Shown here: positions 1-9,476 of the stretch, one piece after another
Position numbering within the stretch: the stretch's first letter is position 1
How the letters are laid out: each line of letters begins with the position of its first letter
DNA from: Sphaerospermopsis aphanizomenoides BCCUSP55
Lineage (GTDB): Bacteria; Cyanobacteriota; Cyanobacteriia; Cyanobacteriales; Nostocaceae
Direction of reading: 5' to 3'
Length of the DNA: 64,000 bases
Assembly (NCBI RefSeq): GCF_001586785.1
Contig: NZ_LUFH02000007.1
Location: 29,899-93,898, forward strand
Notes under the pieces: model-generated
Seen by the model: the letters and a program-made list of their open reading frames with translations, nothing else
What the model was told of the DNA's origin: nothing
Database searches by the model: none
Position numbers and translations under genes: made by a program

Positions 1-1061
1 ATCCTGATTGTCATGTAGTTGCTATTAACTGGGGTCCTTGGGAAAGTGGCATGGTATCACCAGAATTAAAGCAAGCCTTTGCAGAAAGAGGAATTGAAAC
101 TATACCCATAGAAGTCGGCACACAAATGTTAGTTGATGAACTAACAAACTCCAGTCTAGAAAATGCACAAGTAGTAATTGGTAGCCCCTTAGTATATATT
201 CCTCCTGCCCTAAACAGTGAATTAAAAAACTATCGCATCAAACGCCAATTAACATTAGAATCTAACCCATTTTTACACGACCATGTAATAGCAGGTCGTC
301 CCGTTCTTCCTGCCACTTGTGGACTATTATGGATGGCTAATGTTTGCGAACAAATCCATCCCGGATTCAAAGCCTTTAGTTGTCACAACTTCAAAGTCTT
401 AAAAGGAATTGTGTTTGATGAAAATTTAGCAAGTGAATACATTTTAGAAATCCAAGAACTTGCTAAAATTGAAAACAAAGAAATAGAATTAGCTGCTAAA
501 ATTAGCAGTATCAACCCCGAAGGTAAAATCAGATATCATTTCAGTACAAATTTGATACTGAAGCGCCAAATTGACACTGCCCCCAACTATGAATTGCTAA
601 ACTTAACTCAAGATGAGCAATTCCTAATAACCAATAAATCACTTTATCAAAACGGGGGAATTAGCCTATTTCATGGAACTACCTTCCAAGGCGTAACATC
701 TGTCCTAAACGCCAGTCCTGGTAAACTCACAATCGAATGTAAATTACCACAACCCACAGCACAGCAACAGGGACAATTTCCAGTCCAAACATTCAATCCA
801 TACATAGCAGATGTACAGATTCACGCCCTCTGGCTTTGGACTCAACATTTTCATCAAATAGGTTGCTTACCCGCAGAAATTCAAACCTTTGAACAATTTG
901 CACCTGTACCATTTGACGAAACATTTTATGTCACTTGTGAAGTCAAATCTAAAACAGAATCAAATGTAATTGCTGATGTCATTACCCACAATCGCCAAGG
1001 ACAAATTTATAACCGCATGATTGGCGCAAAAGGAACTATTTTACCCAAACCAATAGGATAG
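1..1061 (+). CDS. C-terminal part of a PfaA/HglE-like iterative polyketide synthase (KR end + dehydratase), partial
   Basis: The reading frame is open from the window edge, so the apparent first ATG at 51 is internal. The first codons read NWGPWESGM, the typical end of a ketoreductase domain. The rest is a double-hotdog polyketide dehydratase. It has the HxxxGxxxxP motif (HVIAGRPVLP, His codon at 282) and, in the second hotdog, the catalytic-type Asp in ADVQIHA (codon at 810). The upstream KS, AT, ACP and KR lie outside the window. With the PfaB- and PfaD-like genes that follow, this fits the PUFA-synthase/heterocyst-glycolipid class of type I iterative PKS, which builds long reduced acyl chains. 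The product cannot be deduced from this fragment. The protein ends at 1061, with no further domain after the dehydratase. Confidence 0.85.
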   Translation, partial: PDCHVVAINWGPWESGMVSPELKQAFAERGIETIPIEVGTQMLVDELTNSSLENAQVVIGSPLVYIPPALNSELKNYRIKRQLTLESNPFLHDHVIAGRPVLPATCGLLWMANVCEQIHPGFKAFSCHNFKVLKGIVFDENLASEYILEIQELAKIENKEIELAAKISSINPEGKIRYHFSTNLILKRQIDTAPNYELLNLTQDEQFLITNKSLYQNGGISLFHGTTFQGVTSVLNASPGKLTIECKLPQPTAQQQGQFPVQTFNPYIADVQIHALWLWTQHFHQIGCLPAEIQTFEQFAPVPFDETFYVTCEVKSKTESNVIADVITHNRQGQIYNRMIGAKGTILPKPIG

Positions 1062-1207
1062 ATATCTCACGCAGAAACGCAGAGACACAGAGATAAAAAG
1101 ATTGACCAAAATATCAAAACTAATAACAACGTACATCTCTTCAATCTCTTTGCGGCTTTGCGACTCTGCGTGATATTTACTTTTAATTTAAACAATGGAG
1201 AATAATC
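1062..1207. repeat. Spacer with an inverted GCAGA-rich repeat
   Basis: This 146-nt gap between two co-directional PKS genes starts with ATCTCACGCAG and ends near CTGCGTGATAT. These outer arms are complementary, and short GCAGA/CTCTG-rich degenerate repeats lie between them. A related CTCTGCGTGAGA tract is present at about 3990-4005 in the next spacer. Such degenerate repeats are common in Nostocales spacers. I see no coding potential. A proper SD (GGAGA) for the next gene lies at its right end. Confidence 0.5.
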
Positions 1208-3961
1208 ATGAACAAGTTTGCCAAAATGGCTGTTCTAGGACTAAATTGCATTGTCAACAGCTATCAAGACTTAGATACATTTGAACGTAGTATTTACGAA
1301 GGTAAACAGAACTTTTTATCTCTTCCCCATAGCCACACAAGTTTATTACCAATTCCTACCGCAGAACTTCAACAATTACTACCTCAACAACAATTAATGT
1401 TAAAGGTAGCTAATAATGCTCTCCAAAATGCTAAATTACATCCAGAGACAAAAATAGCCGTGATTATGGTGAGTGAATCCCAAAATCACAAACCGAATAA
1501 ATTGGCAAGTTATATTTCTCGTCTATGGGATGCAACCAGTCCGGCTTTCGGTGAAGAAAAGTCTGTTTTTTCAGCCTTGAATTTAGCGCAGAAACTATTA
1601 ACAAATAAACAGGTGGACGCTGTATTAATTGCAGCAATGGATTTCGCAACAGAAAAAAATCAAGTTCCCAATGTACATACCCTCAGTTACGACCAAAACG
1701 CCAATGATATTCTAGTAGGAGACGGTGCAGCGGCTATAGTATTGCAACTTGATGAAACAATCAAAGAAAATCATTGCATCTATGCAGTAATTGATGCTTT
1801 AAGTGTGGTGCAACATTCACCCCATCAACCAGATGCAGTCACTCAAGCTTGTAAAACAGCATTTGAACTTGCAAATATTCAAGCCAAAGATATTGGCTAT
1901 TTGGAAGTTGATGCTAGTGGAATTCCTCAACAAGATGAAGCAGAAATTCAAGGTTTAATCACAGCTTATAAAACTGAAAATGCAAATCTCAGTTGTGCTA
2001 TCGGTAGCGTCAAAGCTAATATTGGTAATACTCGCGCTGCATCAGGAATTATTAGTTTAATTAAAACAGCACTTTGTCTCTATCATCGCTACATTCCCGC
2101 AGTTCCCCAATGGACTGATGTCAAAAAACCAGATATTTGGGGTGGTAGTCCTTTTTATGTAGCGACAGAATCTAAACCTTGGTTCTTAGAATCAGGTGTC
2201 AACAAAAGAATAGCTGCTATTAATAGTATGGACATAGATGGCAGTTATGCACATTTGATTTTATCAGAAGCAACAAATCAAATAGAACGCAGTAGCAAAT
2301 ATTTAGAGCAAATGCCTTATTATTTATTTGCCCTTGCTGCGGAAAATCGTGCTTCTTTAATCAACCAAATTACTGCACTGCAAAAAAGTCTGCAAAATAC
2401 ACCTTCACTATCTCAACTTGCTAACCAAACATTCACAGAATTTCAAAAACATCAAAATGCAAATTATACCTTAGTAATTTTAGCACGTAATCAACAAGAA
2501 TTAACACGAGAAATAGAGCGAGCAATTCCAGGTGTTAATACTGCCTTTGAGACGGGAAAAGACTGGCAAACTCCCAGTGGTAGCTATTTTACTGCTAAAC
2601 CACAAGGTAAAAAAGGTAAAGTTGCTTTTGTTTATCCTGGTTCTTTTACTTCTTATATTGGACTAGGAAGAAATCTCTTTCGACTATTTCCGAAAATTTA
2701 TGATGACCCAGTAATCAGCAATGTTTATGAACGAGTTGCGAATATCGAAAAACTAATTTATCCCCGCAGTATAACTAAATTAACTAAAAGACAACTAGAA
2801 AGCATAGAACAGAAATTAATAGATGATCCAGTATCCATGCTGGAATCAGAAGTTGGCTTTGCTGGACTAATGACCGCAATTCTCAAAAATTATTTCCAAA
2901 TTCACTCCCAATGTGTTTTTGGTTATAGTCTTGGTGAAACTAGCATGATGTTAGCTCAAGGTATCTGGACTAGCTTTAAAGATACTAGCGATTACTTAAA
3001 CTCATCTCCTCTATTTAGAACTCAATTGTCAGGCCCTAAAAATGCAGTTCGTCAAGCTTGGGGAATGCCTTTAGATGGTGATAATCAAGAATTTTGGAGT
3101 AACTATATCCTCATTTGTCCAGTCTCTCAAGTTAAAGAAGCAATTAAACATGAAAACCGGGTTTATATCCCTTTGATTAATACACCAGAAGAAGTTGTGA
3201 TTGCGGGAGAAACACAAGCTTGTCAACGAGTAATTCAACAACTGAATTGTGATGCTTTTCCCACATCCATCAATCATGTAATTCATTGTGAACCAATGCA
3301 CTCAGAGTACGACGAACTCGTAAAAGTTAACACTTTACCTATCAAAAATATCCCCAATTCAATTTTTTATTCTGCTGCTAACTACGAACCAATTACTCTC
3401 AATACTCATACTATAGGTAACAACATTGCTAAATGCCTATGCCAACAACTTGATTTTCCTCGCTTAATTAATCGTGTCTACAAAGATAACATCAGAGTAT
3501 TTATTGAAGTAGGAGTTGGTAGTAATTGTTCTCGATGGATTAGTTCCACTCTGAAAGAAAAAGAACACATTGCCGTATCTATTAATAGAAGAGGAGTAGA
3601 TGATCATACTTCAATTATCAGAGCTTTAGCTAAACTACTTAGCCATCAAGTTGCATTAGATTTATCACCCTTGTATACCTCCTCACAAAGCCAATTAAAA
3701 ATTAACATCCCTCACAAAAATCAACCCTTAATTGCTCCAGAAAACTCCACAGTTGAACAACCAGAGAAAATCTTCAAATCTCTTTCTACCCTTCCACCTA
3801 ATTCCTACCATCCAAAATTGATAGATAATCATGCACTCATGACCAAATCTCACACCTTTTTATTAAAATCTCGCCAACAATCACTGCAACAAATCAACCT
3901 CCTCATCCAAAAACAAATCGACTCCTACAAAAAAATATTTGAAAACCAAAAAACAAAATAA
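1208..3961 (+). CDS. PfaB-like protein: inactive ketosynthase domain + acyltransferase
   Basis: 917 aa. Residues about 1-350 align to a ketosynthase fold, but all three catalytic positions are altered. The nucleophile loop reads EEKSVFSAL (about residue 115) where TACSS is expected. The first His motif is EVDASGIP (about 232) instead of EAHGTG. The second is KANIGNT (about 270) instead of SNIGH. Residues about 475-810 are a malonyl/acyl-transferase domain with an intact nucleophile elbow GYSLG (about 572-576). The C-terminal about 100 residues are polar and unrecognised. The architecture matches PfaB/HglC-type subunits that load or select acyl chains in PUFA-like synthases. The start is supported by GGAGA 8 nt upstream of the ATG. 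It probably forms one complex with the synthase upstream and the reductase downstream. Confidence 0.85.
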   Translation: MNKFAKMAVLGLNCIVNSYQDLDTFERSIYEGKQNFLSLPHSHTSLLPIPTAELQQLLPQQQLMLKVANNALQNAKLHPETKIAVIMVSESQNHKPNKLASYISRLWDATSPAFGEEKSVFSALNLAQKLLTNKQVDAVLIAAMDFATEKNQVPNVHTLSYDQNANDILVGDGAAAIVLQLDETIKENHCIYAVIDALSVVQHSPHQPDAVTQACKTAFELANIQAKDIGYLEVDASGIPQQDEAEIQGLITAYKTENANLSCAIGSVKANIGNTRAASGIISLIKTALCLYHRYIPAVPQWTDVKKPDIWGGSPFYVATESKPWFLESGVNKRIAAINSMDIDGSYAHLILSEATNQIERSSKYLEQMPYYLFALAAENRASLINQITALQKSLQNTPSLSQLANQTFTEFQKHQNANYTLVILARNQQELTREIERAIPGVNTAFETGKDWQTPSGSYFTAKPQGKKGKVAFVYPGSFTSYIGLGRNLFRLFPKIYDDPVISNVYERVANIEKLIYPRSITKLTKRQLESIEQKLIDDPVSMLESEVGFAGLMTAILKNYFQIHSQCVFGYSLGETSMMLAQGIWTSFKDTSDYLNSSPLFRTQLSGPKNAVRQAWGMPLDGDNQEFWSNYILICPVSQVKEAIKHENRVYIPLINTPEEVVIAGETQACQRVIQQLNCDAFPTSINHVIHCEPMHSEYDELVKVNTLPIKNIPNSIFYSAANYEPITLNTHTIGNNIAKCLCQQLDFPRLINRVYKDNIRVFIEVGVGSNCSRWISSTLKEKEHIAVSINRRGVDDHTSIIRALAKLLSHQVALDLSPLYTSSQSQLKINIPHKNQPLIAPENSTVEQPEKIFKSLSTLPPNSYHPKLIDNHALMTKSHTFLLKSRQQSLQQINLLIQKQIDSYKKIFENQKTK

Positions 3962-4060
3962 TCAACCTTGATTCTCCTCTGTAACTGGAGCGCCTCTGCG
4001 TGAGACAAATATATAGTGCTAACAATACCCCAAAAAACAAAAAATTAGAGATTAACTAAA

Positions 4061-5710
4061 ATGTTAAATACAGAAAATATCTTGAATAATGAACTCCAAT
4101 TTTCTCCCACATTCTCTAATCAAATCCAACATTGGCACGGCGACATAAACAGTGTTGCTTTTGATGCCGAAACAATTAAATTCAAACTGAGGCACTTAGC
4201 AAAACCCTGTTATATAGTAAGAAAAGAAAACCAAATTGGCATTACTAATGAAGGTAATTTATCTCACATCAATAATGGTAAAACAGACCAATTAGAACTG
4301 CTAATTTCTGTTCCAACTATATCAATTCAACAACTAGGTGATCACAATTTTCTAGATTTTTATGGTGTTAAATATCCATATATGACTGGTGCAATGGCTC
4401 AGGGAATTGCTTCAGAAGAAATGGTGATTGCACTGGGAAAAGCCAGAATTTTAAGTTCTTTTGGTGCAGGAGGTTTATCTCCAGCCCGTGTTGAAGCAGC
4501 CATTAACAAAATTCAACAAGCTTTACAACAAAAACCTTATGCTTTTAACTTACTCCATAGTCCCAGTGAACCAGCAATTGAACGACGTAGCATTGATTTG
4601 TATCTTAAATATCAAGTCAGAATTGTGGAAGCTTCCGCTTTCTTAGATTTAACTGACAATATTGTTTACTATCGAGCCGCTGGACTAAGTTTAAATTCTG
4701 CTAATCAAATCGACATTAAAAACAAAGTCATTGCCAAAGTTTCCCGCCGCGAAGTTGCTACTAAATTTCTTCAACCTGCACCTACAAAAATTCTCAAACA
4801 ATTAGTTCAACAAGGTTTAATTAGTGAATTACAAGCCACCATTGCTGAAAAAATTCCTATGGCTGATGATATCACCGTAGAAGCAGATTCTGGAGGTCAT
4901 ACAGATAATCGTCCTTTGATTTGTTTATTACCTTCCATTTTAGAATTACGAGACGAAATTCAGCATCAATACAGCTATAAAACCCCGGTCAGAATTGGTG
5001 TAGCTGGCGGAATTTCTACACCAAAATCAGCCTTAGCTGCGTTTATGATGGGTGCGGCTTATGTTGTCACAGGTTCTATCAATCAATCCTGTATTGAAGC
5101 CGGAACTTCTGAACACACCAAAGAATTATTAGCGCAAGCAGAAATGGCTGATGTGATGATGGCTCCCGCAGCCGATATGTTTGAAATGGGTGTAAAATTG
5201 CAAGTTCTCAAACGTGGGACTCTCTTTCCTCTCCGCGCTCAAAAACTCTATGAATTATACAAAAACTACAACTCAATTGAAGAAATTCCCCCCACAGAAA
5301 GAGAGAAATTAGAAAAGCAAATTTTGAAAAAACCTGTGCAGGAAGTTTGGCAAGAAACAGTTAATTATTTATCCCAACGTAACCCAGAAAAATTAGCTAA
5401 ATCTGCTAGTAATCCTAAACTAAAAATGGCTTTAATTTTTCGTTGGTATTTAGGATTATCTTCCCGTTGGTCTAACACTGGTGAAAAAGGTAGAGAAATT
5501 GATTATCAAATCTGGTGTGGTCCAGCAATGGGTAGTTTTAATGATTGGGTAAAAGATTCATATTTATCAGAGCCAAAAAATCGCCAAGTTGTAGAAATTG
5601 CTGACCACATTATGGTAGGAGCAGCATATTTACACCGAATTCAAAGTTTAAAAACTCAAGGCTTACAAATTCCTAGTCAATACAGTCAATATCATCCCTC
5701 CAGATTATAA
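4061..5710 (+). CDS. PfaD-like FMN-dependent trans-acting enoyl reductase
   Basis: 549 aa, the usual length for the PfaD family. It shows the nitronate-monooxygenase-like TIM barrel: a substrate/FMN loop MTGAMAQGIAS near residue 107, the catalytic-His motif EADSGGHTDNRP in the middle, and the FMN phosphate-binding segment VRIGVAGGIS followed by GAAYVVTGS. In PUFA and trans-AT polyketide systems this enzyme works in trans and reduces enoyl thioesters bound to the carrier protein. It therefore supplies the enoyl reductase missing from the KR-DH subunit. Only 2 nt separate its stop from the next start, so it is co-transcribed and probably translationally coupled with the condensation-domain gene. 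Confidence 0.9.
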   Translation: MLNTENILNNELQFSPTFSNQIQHWHGDINSVAFDAETIKFKLRHLAKPCYIVRKENQIGITNEGNLSHINNGKTDQLELLISVPTISIQQLGDHNFLDFYGVKYPYMTGAMAQGIASEEMVIALGKARILSSFGAGGLSPARVEAAINKIQQALQQKPYAFNLLHSPSEPAIERRSIDLYLKYQVRIVEASAFLDLTDNIVYYRAAGLSLNSANQIDIKNKVIAKVSRREVATKFLQPAPTKILKQLVQQGLISELQATIAEKIPMADDITVEADSGGHTDNRPLICLLPSILELRDEIQHQYSYKTPVRIGVAGGISTPKSALAAFMMGAAYVVTGSINQSCIEAGTSEHTKELLAQAEMADVMMAPAADMFEMGVKLQVLKRGTLFPLRAQKLYELYKNYNSIEEIPPTEREKLEKQILKKPVQEVWQETVNYLSQRNPEKLAKSASNPKLKMALIFRWYLGLSSRWSNTGEKGREIDYQIWCGPAMGSFNDWVKDSYLSEPKNRQVVEIADHIMVGAAYLHRIQSLKTQGLQIPSQYSQYHPSRL

Positions 5711-5712
5711 AG

Positions 5713-7026
5713 ATGCCAGATAATAGAAAACTAAGCAGTCTAGAAGGAGCAATGGAAATCCTCAATAGACGTGCTAAAACCTGGAATATCATTACCATTA
5801 GCCGTATTAAAGGCGACCTCCAAGAAGCAGTTCTCAGACCAACTTTAGATATTCTTCAACATCGTCATTCTCGTTTAAATTCTTGCATTATTCGGTTTAG
5901 AAACAATTTCTATTTTCAAACAGCAGGTACAAAAAAAATTCCTTTGCGAATAGTTAATGATTTGCCTGAAAAACAATGGCAAGAAATCGTTAACCAAGAA
6001 ATGAATCAAGAAATTGAAAGCCATAAATGTTTAATGCGAGTGGTACTTGTTCATACTTTGGATGAACCAAATCTTCATTACTTAATTACAACCATCCACC
6101 ACGCAATTTCCGATGGCTTATCAAGCATTCAGATTCACTCAGAAATTCTAGAATATTATCAACAACTTGCATCGGGTGGCACTATTCAACCAGTCACCAC
6201 CCTAGAAGCATTACCACCCATTGAAAAATTGCTGCCTAAAAATACACAGGGTTGGAGAGGAAATCTTAGCAGTATTTTATTATCGCTAAAAATTGGTATT
6301 CTCAAACTTTATTTTCAACCACAAGCATTAGGTTTTGAAAAATATGTTCCCATTCCCAAGCGACGCAGTGAAATTATTCACAAACAACTGGATGCTGACT
6401 TAACTCAGATGTTTGTTTATAAATGTAAACAAGAACAAACTACAGTTCACAGTGCTTTATGTGCAGTCCTCATGTTGACAGTAGCTAGAAAAATCTTCCA
6501 ATTTCATCAGAAAAATGTGCAAGTTAGTTGTTTATCTCATCTTGATTTACGCAGACGTTTTCAGCCTTCCATAAGTGAAGACAACCTAGCTATTTTAGCG
6601 ACATCTTTAATAGGATTTCACGATATAAAAAGCCATACATCTTTCTGGGAATTAGCGCGGGAAGTAAAACAAACTCTAGAGACTGGCATGAGTAATGGTG
6701 ATATTTTTAAGATGGTATTAATTGCCAACCAACTCATAAATTTTTGTTTTCTCTTTCCCCAACAAATAGCAGCTACTGTTTCATTGTCTAATATTGGCAA
6801 AGTCAATATTCCCAACATTTATGGAGAATTAGAACTAGAAGAAATCAGTTTTGCGGGTTCTCATGCTTTGTATGCTGGTATGTTCATCCTTCATGCGGCA
6901 ACTTTTCAAGAAAAAATGCTATTAAATTTTGCTTTTTCTCAACCTGCAATAAGTCGAGAAACTATGGAAGAACTGGTTGAACAAACAATGGAGCATATCT
7001 TGAATATTTCATCAGATACTTTCTAG
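5713..7026 (+). CDS. Stand-alone condensation-domain / acyltransferase protein (PapA5- or WES-like)
   Basis: 437 aa with the HHxxxDG motif of the condensation/CoA-dependent acyltransferase superfamily, read as HHAISDG at about residues 129-135. The length fits a single free-standing domain such as PapA5-like or wax-ester-synthase-like acyltransferases, not an NRPS module. The second conserved region LSHLDLRRRFQP resembles the channel-lining segment of these enzymes. Its position between the PfaD-like gene and the acyl carrier protein suggests that it releases the finished chain by ester or amide formation with a nucleophile. The acceptor is not known. It starts 2 nt after the upstream stop and is followed by the ACP after 15 nt. 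Confidence 0.8.
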   Translation: MPDNRKLSSLEGAMEILNRRAKTWNIITISRIKGDLQEAVLRPTLDILQHRHSRLNSCIIRFRNNFYFQTAGTKKIPLRIVNDLPEKQWQEIVNQEMNQEIESHKCLMRVVLVHTLDEPNLHYLITTIHHAISDGLSSIQIHSEILEYYQQLASGGTIQPVTTLEALPPIEKLLPKNTQGWRGNLSSILLSLKIGILKLYFQPQALGFEKYVPIPKRRSEIIHKQLDADLTQMFVYKCKQEQTTVHSALCAVLMLTVARKIFQFHQKNVQVSCLSHLDLRRRFQPSISEDNLAILATSLIGFHDIKSHTSFWELAREVKQTLETGMSNGDIFKMVLIANQLINFCFLFPQQIAATVSLSNIGKVNIPNIYGELELEEISFAGSHALYAGMFILHAATFQEKMLLNFAFSQPAISRETMEELVEQTMEHILNISSDTF

Positions 7027-7041
7027 ATTAGAGGTAGATAA

Positions 7042-7347
7042 ATGAGCAATTATCTGAATAATTCACCTGAAAAAAAACCTTACACTACAGAAGATATTCA
7101 AGCATGGTTAGTTGCCAATATCTCCTCTTTACTAGGGGTTAATCCAGATGAAATAGATATTAGAGAACCTTTAGATAGCTACGGCTTAGATTCCGCACAA
7201 GCTATGGTTCTGGCTGGTAAAGCCGAGAAATTTCTAGGATTTAAATTATCTCTTATTCATTTGTGGTATTACCCCACTATTGAAGAACTTTCACAACGTT
7301 TAGTTGAAGAATTGGAAAAATCACAATCAGAAATTTTGCAACTGTAG
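7042..7347 (+). CDS. Acyl carrier protein
   Basis: 101 aa, about 15-20 residues longer than a minimal ACP. It carries the phosphopantetheine attachment motif YGLDSAQA, with the modified Ser at about residue 51, inside the four-helix bundle pattern typical of PKS carrier proteins. The N-terminus (about 15 residues) is polar and probably flexible. AGAGGT lies upstream of the ATG. It is the last gene of the tight run starting at 4061, and it probably carries the chain or starter used by the neighbouring condensation-domain protein. Confidence 0.9.
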   Translation: MSNYLNNSPEKKPYTTEDIQAWLVANISSLLGVNPDEIDIREPLDSYGLDSAQAMVLAGKAEKFLGFKLSLIHLWYYPTIEELSQRLVEELEKSQSEILQL

Positions 7348-7378
7348 CAGGTGACAGGAAACAGGTGACAGGTGACAG
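7348..7378. repeat. Heptanucleotide STRR (GGTGACA-type)
   Basis: A degenerate run of GGTGACA/GGAAACA units directly after the ACP stop. It belongs to the short tandemly repeated repetitive family common in heterocystous cyanobacteria. The same unit on the other strand occurs at 27711-27750. Confidence 0.7.
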
Positions 7379-7488
7379 TGAGAAAAGTTTTTTAGTATCT
7401 GGATTGTACAATATCCTCATCACCTTGGCAACTGCTATATAAGCAATAAAGAATTTAAAGTTTTTTAAGTTTTTCCTCCTAGAAGATG

Positions 7489-7540
7489 GACACTTCACCA
7501 GGATGGAGGAAATATCATTCCGGGAAGTGTCTTCTTTTTT
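7489..7540 (+). terminator. Hairpin followed by a T-run, between the ACP gene and the docking-domain gene
   Basis: GACACTTC at 7489-7496 is the exact reverse complement of GAAGTGTC at 7524-7531, and CTTCTTTTTT follows. The loop (27 nt) contains GG/CC stretches that could lengthen the stem. This has the form of an intrinsic terminator or attenuator. It would separate the 625-aa gene from the ACP operon or regulate read-through into it. Confidence 0.5.
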
Positions 7541-7579
7541 CTTGTCTTTATAGTTCGTTAAAAACTGGGAGATTTAGTC

Positions 7580-9457
7580 ATGAACGCATCAGAAATTTTA
7601 GCGAAACTCACTCAACAAGGTGTTCAATTTTGGACTGAAGATAATAAACTGCATATTCGTTCTCCTAAAGGTGTAATTACACCAGAAATTCAGGCAGAAA
7701 TAGCCACATATAAGGAAGATATGTTGGCATTGTTACAAGAGATGAATATCGCTACAAAATGTACATCTGAACCTTTGAGTCAGGGAATTAGCTTACAAAC
7801 TATTGGGATGCTAATTGGTGGTTTTGCTGGTGATTCACCTGTAGAATATCAGCCACCAATTATTAACCCGAAATTAATGGCTGAAAACCTTAATGTTACA
7901 TTTAGACCTTTACCTCAAGGTTATCATAATCAAGTGGTTATGAAATTTCGGCAGGAATTAGCATTTAAGTTAAAAAACTTGGGCGTTAATATTGTTTCTT
8001 GGCAGGAAGCGACAACAGATGTTTCCTATGATATTAAAATTCCTATCATTAATTGGCATCGGTTGATAAAAATGAAAGGAGTTAAAGCGGAAATTGATGC
8101 TGTATTTGATGTAGAGCGACAAAATTCCTGGGTGAGAAAATTAGGAATATTCATGGCTGAAACTTTTTATATATTATCTTATCCTTGGCTAATAAATAAA
8201 CAGAAAATGTCTGTTATACAAATTGCTAAACTCAGTAGTTGGGCTGAAGATCATGCGGCTAAATATGTCGAAGATCCCACAAATACTCAGGTAATTATTC
8301 TCAGCGACATCAATCATGAATTTATTAATCCTTTTACCAAGTATCAAGACAAAATCAAGATTGGTATTAATACGCTCATTAAAACATTTTCGGAAATTGT
8401 CATTGGCGTATCTAATAACAAAATTTCTATTTTGAACATGAATCTCTCTGATTCAATTTTTTCTAAATCAGAGATAGATAATTTTGTCACCAAATCACTT
8501 ATTCCTAAAATTTTTGTTCCCATTACTCCTTTATTAATGAGTAGATTTGCAATCGGAGAGTATAATCCTCATCAATCTAAATATGCTCATCAATTAGTTA
8601 AACTAGGTCGAGAACTAGCTTCAACGGGGTTATTCCCACCTGGGTTTAAGCTGGCTGAAGTTATTAAGAGAAAATCCCACAGAGATATTGTAAATGTCAT
8701 TGTCAATGGTAGAACTGGAGTTTCTTATGGTTTTGTCGCTTATGCAGAACCTCCTTACTATGTAGGAAAACCAGAAATAACCACTCATGAGTGGGATCAA
8801 TTATTACCTGTGGCTGGTTTTAGTAGTAATGAAGTGCGTAAAAATGAAGCAGGTAGACGTTATATTAAACTCATCATTGATGGAGAATATGTATTTAAAC
8901 AAATTCCTGATATTTGGTTAGTGAGTTCGCGTTCAGGTTCTAATAAAACTGACTTAAATATTCAGCAAGATATCATTCGTATTGGTTTAAAAGATAATTT
9001 ACATCTGCAATTACCCATAGGAACTCAATCCAATAAATCAGATTTCAAACCTTCCTATGATATCTATGTCATGCTGGCTATTAGTTTGGCGGCTGCTTTA
9101 TACACACCAGAATTAATTAAATATGGTGCGCCAATAGTTCATTTTCACGGCTATCCTGCATTTGATTGGTTCCAAGAAAATGAATATTGTGTTGGTGTTA
9201 ATAATCCTTCTGTACCCTGTGGAACTTATGAGTCCGGAGTGTTTAATTTTTTGGGTCTTTCTAACTTAGCTACTCAAAAAACTGCAAATATTAAATTGGT
9301 TAGTTTAGTAGAACCAGATCATGGTACAAATTTTATTGCTCATGATATGGATTATCTAGTTGATAGGTTAAAACATGGGTGTGTCGCAGAACAAATTGAA
9401 TTAGGTGGACAACATTTTGCTTCTTTGAAAGCAAATTTAGGTAATGGGGAAATTTAA
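7580..9457 (+). CDS. Unrecognised protein with N-terminal TubC-type docking domain
   Basis: 625 aa. Residues 1-52 match the TubC N-terminal docking domain of NRPS/PKS proteins (pattern SEILAKLTQQGVQFW, then LRIRSPKG-like and PEIQAEI segments). This domain mediates protein-protein contact within megasynthases. The remaining about 570 residues do not match any family I recognise. They contain EPDHGTNF, IVHFHGYP and CGTYESGVF motifs, several conserved-looking Trp and His residues, and no P-loop, Rossmann or hydrolase signature. The SD GGGAGA precedes the ATG. The docking domain and the location argue for a tailoring or release role in the upstream polyketide pathway. This function is inferred from context only. 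Confidence 0.6.
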   Translation: MNASEILAKLTQQGVQFWTEDNKLHIRSPKGVITPEIQAEIATYKEDMLALLQEMNIATKCTSEPLSQGISLQTIGMLIGGFAGDSPVEYQPPIINPKLMAENLNVTFRPLPQGYHNQVVMKFRQELAFKLKNLGVNIVSWQEATTDVSYDIKIPIINWHRLIKMKGVKAEIDAVFDVERQNSWVRKLGIFMAETFYILSYPWLINKQKMSVIQIAKLSSWAEDHAAKYVEDPTNTQVIILSDINHEFINPFTKYQDKIKIGINTLIKTFSEIVIGVSNNKISILNMNLSDSIFSKSEIDNFVTKSLIPKIFVPITPLLMSRFAIGEYNPHQSKYAHQLVKLGRELASTGLFPPGFKLAEVIKRKSHRDIVNVIVNGRTGVSYGFVAYAEPPYYVGKPEITTHEWDQLLPVAGFSSNEVRKNEAGRRYIKLIIDGEYVFKQIPDIWLVSSRSGSNKTDLNIQQDIIRIGLKDNLHLQLPIGTQSNKSDFKPSYDIYVMLAISLAAALYTPELIKYGAPIVHFHGYPAFDWFQENEYCVGVNNPSVPCGTYESGVFNFLGLSNLATQKTANIKLVSLVEPDHGTNFIAHDMDYLVDRLKHGCVAEQIELGGQHFASLKANLGNGEI

Positions 9458-9476
9458 GCTATTTAATTCTCAACTT

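Noticed and set aside
51..1061. A complete 336-aa gene starting at ATG 51
   Set aside because: The frame is open upstream to the window edge and begins with the conserved end of a ketoreductase domain, so the gene is partial and starts outside the window.
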